Source of the DNA: Bacteroidales bacterium | GTDB lineage: Bacteria > Bacteroidota > Bacteroidia > Bacteroidales > F082 | Direction of reading: 5' to 3' | DNA: 64,000 bases | Assembly (NCBI GenBank): GCA_016285355.1 | Contig: JAEEQP010000009.1 | Location: 1-64,000 of the forward strand | Shown: positions 62,244-64,000 of the stretch, piece after piece | How positions within the stretch are numbered: the stretch's first letter is position 1 | Layout of the letters: the number at the start of each line of letters is the position of its first letter | The notes under the pieces: model-generated | What the model saw: the letters and a program-made list of their open reading frames with translations, nothing else | The model's database searches: none | Told to the model about the DNA's origin: nothing | Made by a program: the position numbers and the translations under genes

Positions 62244-63461
62244 TTATCTTAATCTTCCAGGATACACCTTCAAGGCTTCCTCAAGGCACTTCATGGCGGC
62301 CTTCAAGTCGTCGATGCAGAGGCAGTAGGTGATACGAGCTTGATGGCGGCCTTTCTCAGGATCGACATAGAAACCTGTGGCGGGAGCCAGCATGACCGTG
62401 GCACCGTTGTAGCTGAAATCGGTGAGCAGCCACTGGCAGAACCTGTCGCTGTCGTCAACAGGCAGGTCGATGACGGTATAGAAAGCACCCTTAGGCATTG
62501 GGCAGTAGCAGCCCGGAATCTTGTTGACGCCCTCGACGATGACATTACGACGAGCGATGTACTCATTGTAAACACCATCAAAGTATGACTGCGGCGTTTC
62601 GACGGCAGCCTCAGCGAAAATCTGACCGAACGACGGCGGAGATAGACGAGCCTGAGCCAAACGCATGGCGGTGGCATAGACTTCGCTGTTGCGGGTTACC
62701 ATGCAACCTACACGGGCACCGCAAGCACTGTAACGCTTTGAGACAGAGTCGAAAAGGATAGTGTTACGCTCCAAGCCTTCAAGTTGCATGACACTAACAT
62801 GCTTGTGACCATCGTAGCAGAACTCACGGTATACCTCATCGGCAAAGAGATACAGGTCGTACTTCTTGACCAGACCAGCCACCTTCAGCAACTCCTCATG
62901 GGTGTAAAGATAACCTGTGGGGTTGTTGGGGTTACAAATCATGATGGCTCTTGTGCGTGGTGTGATGGCCTTCTCAAACTCCTCGATGGGCGGCAGGGCA
63001 AAGCCTGTCTTGATGTCGCTGGGGATGGTGACAATCTTGGCGTCGCACAACTTGGCGAAGGTGTTGTAGTTGGTGTAATACGGTTCCGGGATGATGATTT
63101 CGTCGCCAGGATTCAGGCACACAGTGAAAGCCATCTGCAAGGCCTCACTACCACCTGTGGTGACAAGAATCTGGTTGGGCGTCACGTCGATGCCATGACG
63201 ATGGTAATAGTTGCAGAGCGCACGACGATAGGAAGGGATACCGGCCGAGTGGCTGTATTCCAACACGCCTTTGCTTTCCGGAAGATCCTTGGCGGTCTCA
63301 GCCAAGACTTTCAAAGCACCCTTTGGGGTCTCAATGTCGGGCTGACCGATGTTGAGGTGATACACGTGGACACCGCGTTCTTTGGCGGCATCGGCAAATG
63401 GGACAAGTTTACGGATTGCCGACTGCGGCAGTTCCATACCTTTTTTGGATATTTGTGGCAT
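62244..63461 (-). CDS. Class I/II pyridoxal-phosphate aminotransferase
   Basis: A 405-residue fold-type I aminotransferase. It has TGGSEALQMAF (PLP phosphate loop), NPNNPTGYLY, the DEVYREF segment with the PLP aspartate, and the Schiff-base lysine K242 in SVSKRYSACGARVG. The C-terminal substrate arginine is in RITYCLC. Aspartate/aromatic or alanine-type amino donors are possible. A terminator hairpin separates it from DUF1573 upstream. Confidence 0.92.
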   Translation of the reverse strand: MPQISKKGMELPQSAIRKLVPFADAAKERGVHVYHLNIGQPDIETPKGALKVLAETAKDLPESKGVLEYSHSAGIPSYRRALCNYYHRHGIDVTPNQILVTTGGSEALQMAFTVCLNPGDEIIIPEPYYTNYNTFAKLCDAKIVTIPSDIKTGFALPPIEEFEKAITPRTRAIMICNPNNPTGYLYTHEELLKVAGLVKKYDLYLFADEVYREFCYDGHKHVSVMQLEGLERNTILFDSVSKRYSACGARVGCMVTRNSEVYATAMRLAQARLSPPSFGQIFAEAAVETPQSYFDGVYNEYIARRNVIVEGVNKIPGCYCPMPKGAFYTVIDLPVDDSDRFCQWLLTDFSYNGATVMLAPATGFYVDPEKGRHQARITYCLCIDDLKAAMKCLEEALKVYPGRLR

Positions 63462-63476
63462 AAGTATTTGATTTTG

Positions 63477-63513
63477 AACAAAAAGCCATCTAACGCTTCC
63501 ATTAGACGGCTTT
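63477..63513 (-). terminator. Terminator/attenuator after the DUF1573 gene
   Basis: On the reverse strand AAAGCCGTCTAA and TTAGATGGCTTT form a stem of about 12 bp followed by a T-run. It lies in the 79-bp spacer before the aminotransferase gene. Confidence 0.8.
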
Positions 63514-63540
63514 CATAATTACTACTTTATTGGATTCAAA

Positions 63541-63996
63541 TTAGTTGTTGTTGACTGGGCTTCCCACATCGCTTTTCTTCTCAGGCAGAGCCTCGGTAGG
63601 CTGGTCAAGGACGCGGCCCTTGATGCGCAACACCACGGTGGAATTCTTGACCGCATTGGAGGTGACGGTCACGGTTTTGTTGATGTTGCCTGCACGGTTG
63701 GTGCGGTACGTCACTTTGATGACATCGGACTCGCCGGGAAGAATGGGCTCTTTGGGCCAGGAAGGAATGGTGCAGCCGCAGCTTGACTTGGGTTTCTGCA
63801 CCAACAGAGGCTCAGTGCCTGTATTGGTGAAACGGAATTCACATTCGCCATTGCCGTTGTAAGGCACATCGCCATAATCGTGGACAAGTTTTTCAAACTC
63901 GATTTCCGGTCCCATCGGGACAGCCTTGTTGTCTTGAGCCTTGGCCACTCCAGCCATAAGGAGCATAATACCAAGCAGATAAATGACTTTCTTCAT
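63541..63996 (-). CDS. DUF1573 secreted protein
   Basis: A 151-residue protein with a signal peptide (about residues 1-20, ending GVAKAQ) and one DUF1573 immunoglobulin-like domain: FEKLVHDYGDVPYNG, FRFTNTGTEPLLV and KSSCGCTIPSWPKEPI with the conserved CGC. The domain is widespread in Bacteroidota periplasmic proteins and has no established function. The ATG at 63996 is followed at once by the window end. Confidence 0.92.
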   Translation of the reverse strand: MKKVIYLLGIMLLMAGVAKAQDNKAVPMGPEIEFEKLVHDYGDVPYNGNGECEFRFTNTGTEPLLVQKPKSSCGCTIPSWPKEPILPGESDVIKVTYRTNRAGNINKTVTVTSNAVKNSTVVLRIKGRVLDQPTEALPEKKSDVGSPVNNN

Positions 63997-64000
63997 TGCT

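Overview
The window looks like a chromosomal segment from a member of the Bacteroidales (phylum Bacteroidota), with moderate GC and dense gene packing. The evidence is: many upstream regions carry the Bacteroidota -7 promoter box TAnnTTTG; ribosome binding sites are mostly A-rich rather than Shine-Dalgarno; two proteins end in type IX secretion (T9SS) sorting domains; and the gene families are typical of the group (type B L31, YidC with a large periplasmic domain, DUF1573, DUF3667, DUF58, long GAPDH). The T9SS cargo and a DNA polymerase III alpha with a fused exonuclease argue against a typical Bacteroides species. No tRNA, rRNA or CRISPR array was recognised.

Layout. 0-11.3 kb: serC (partial), rpmE2, lon, an oligopeptide-binding lipoprotein, then an oxidative-stress operon (OhrR-type regulator, ferritin-like protein, glutathione peroxidase), a small winged-helix protein with a radical SAM enzyme, and an ECF sigma operon ending in a secreted thioredoxin-like protein. 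11.3-17.4 kb: an AraC regulator followed by a variable island holding a clpP remnant, a calcineurin-type phosphoesterase, an RNase J-like metallo-beta-lactamase, an unknown protein, a SLOG (DUF2493) protein, a catalytic-domain-less tyrosine integrase and a nuclease-like gene split at a slippery heptamer. 17.4-27.6 kb: clpB, an unusual 587-bp divergent spacer, and a type I restriction-modification operon (hsdM, AlbA_2 regulator, hsdS, hsdR).

27.6-43.8 kb: DUF3667, trkH, DUF2750, yidC, a tiny hydrophobic protein, GAPDH, a cysteine desulfidase/serine dehydratase-like enzyme, a 2101-residue modular T9SS surface protein, DUF58 and trxA. 43.8-55.8 kb: a PIN toxin-antitoxin pair inserted between trxA and dnaE, dnaE, a secreted histidine acid phosphatase, an IS4 remnant, nth, a DUF3791-DUF3990-DUF3791 cassette, an FtsX/LolE permease and a DUF4160-DUF2442 pair. 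55.8-64 kb: a gene-poor spacer with a decayed fragment, secreted NamZ, a five-gene stress operon, a phosphotransferase, an aminotransferase and DUF1573.

The most interesting system is the stress operon at 57.7-61.2 kb. It joins a complete partner-switching set (membrane PP2C phosphatase, anti-sigma-type kinase, STAS antagonist) to an alarmone synthetase and a small alarmone hydrolase in one transcription unit, which suggests that partner switching feeds into (p)ppGpp metabolism. Other leads are a shared TGACA-N3-TGTCA palindrome upstream of lon and clpB, three 12-bp repeats at an exact 32-bp period between clpB and hsdM, twin ATCG-N4-CGAT operators at the ohrR promoter, and a canonical A AAA AAC slippery site in the split nuclease gene.
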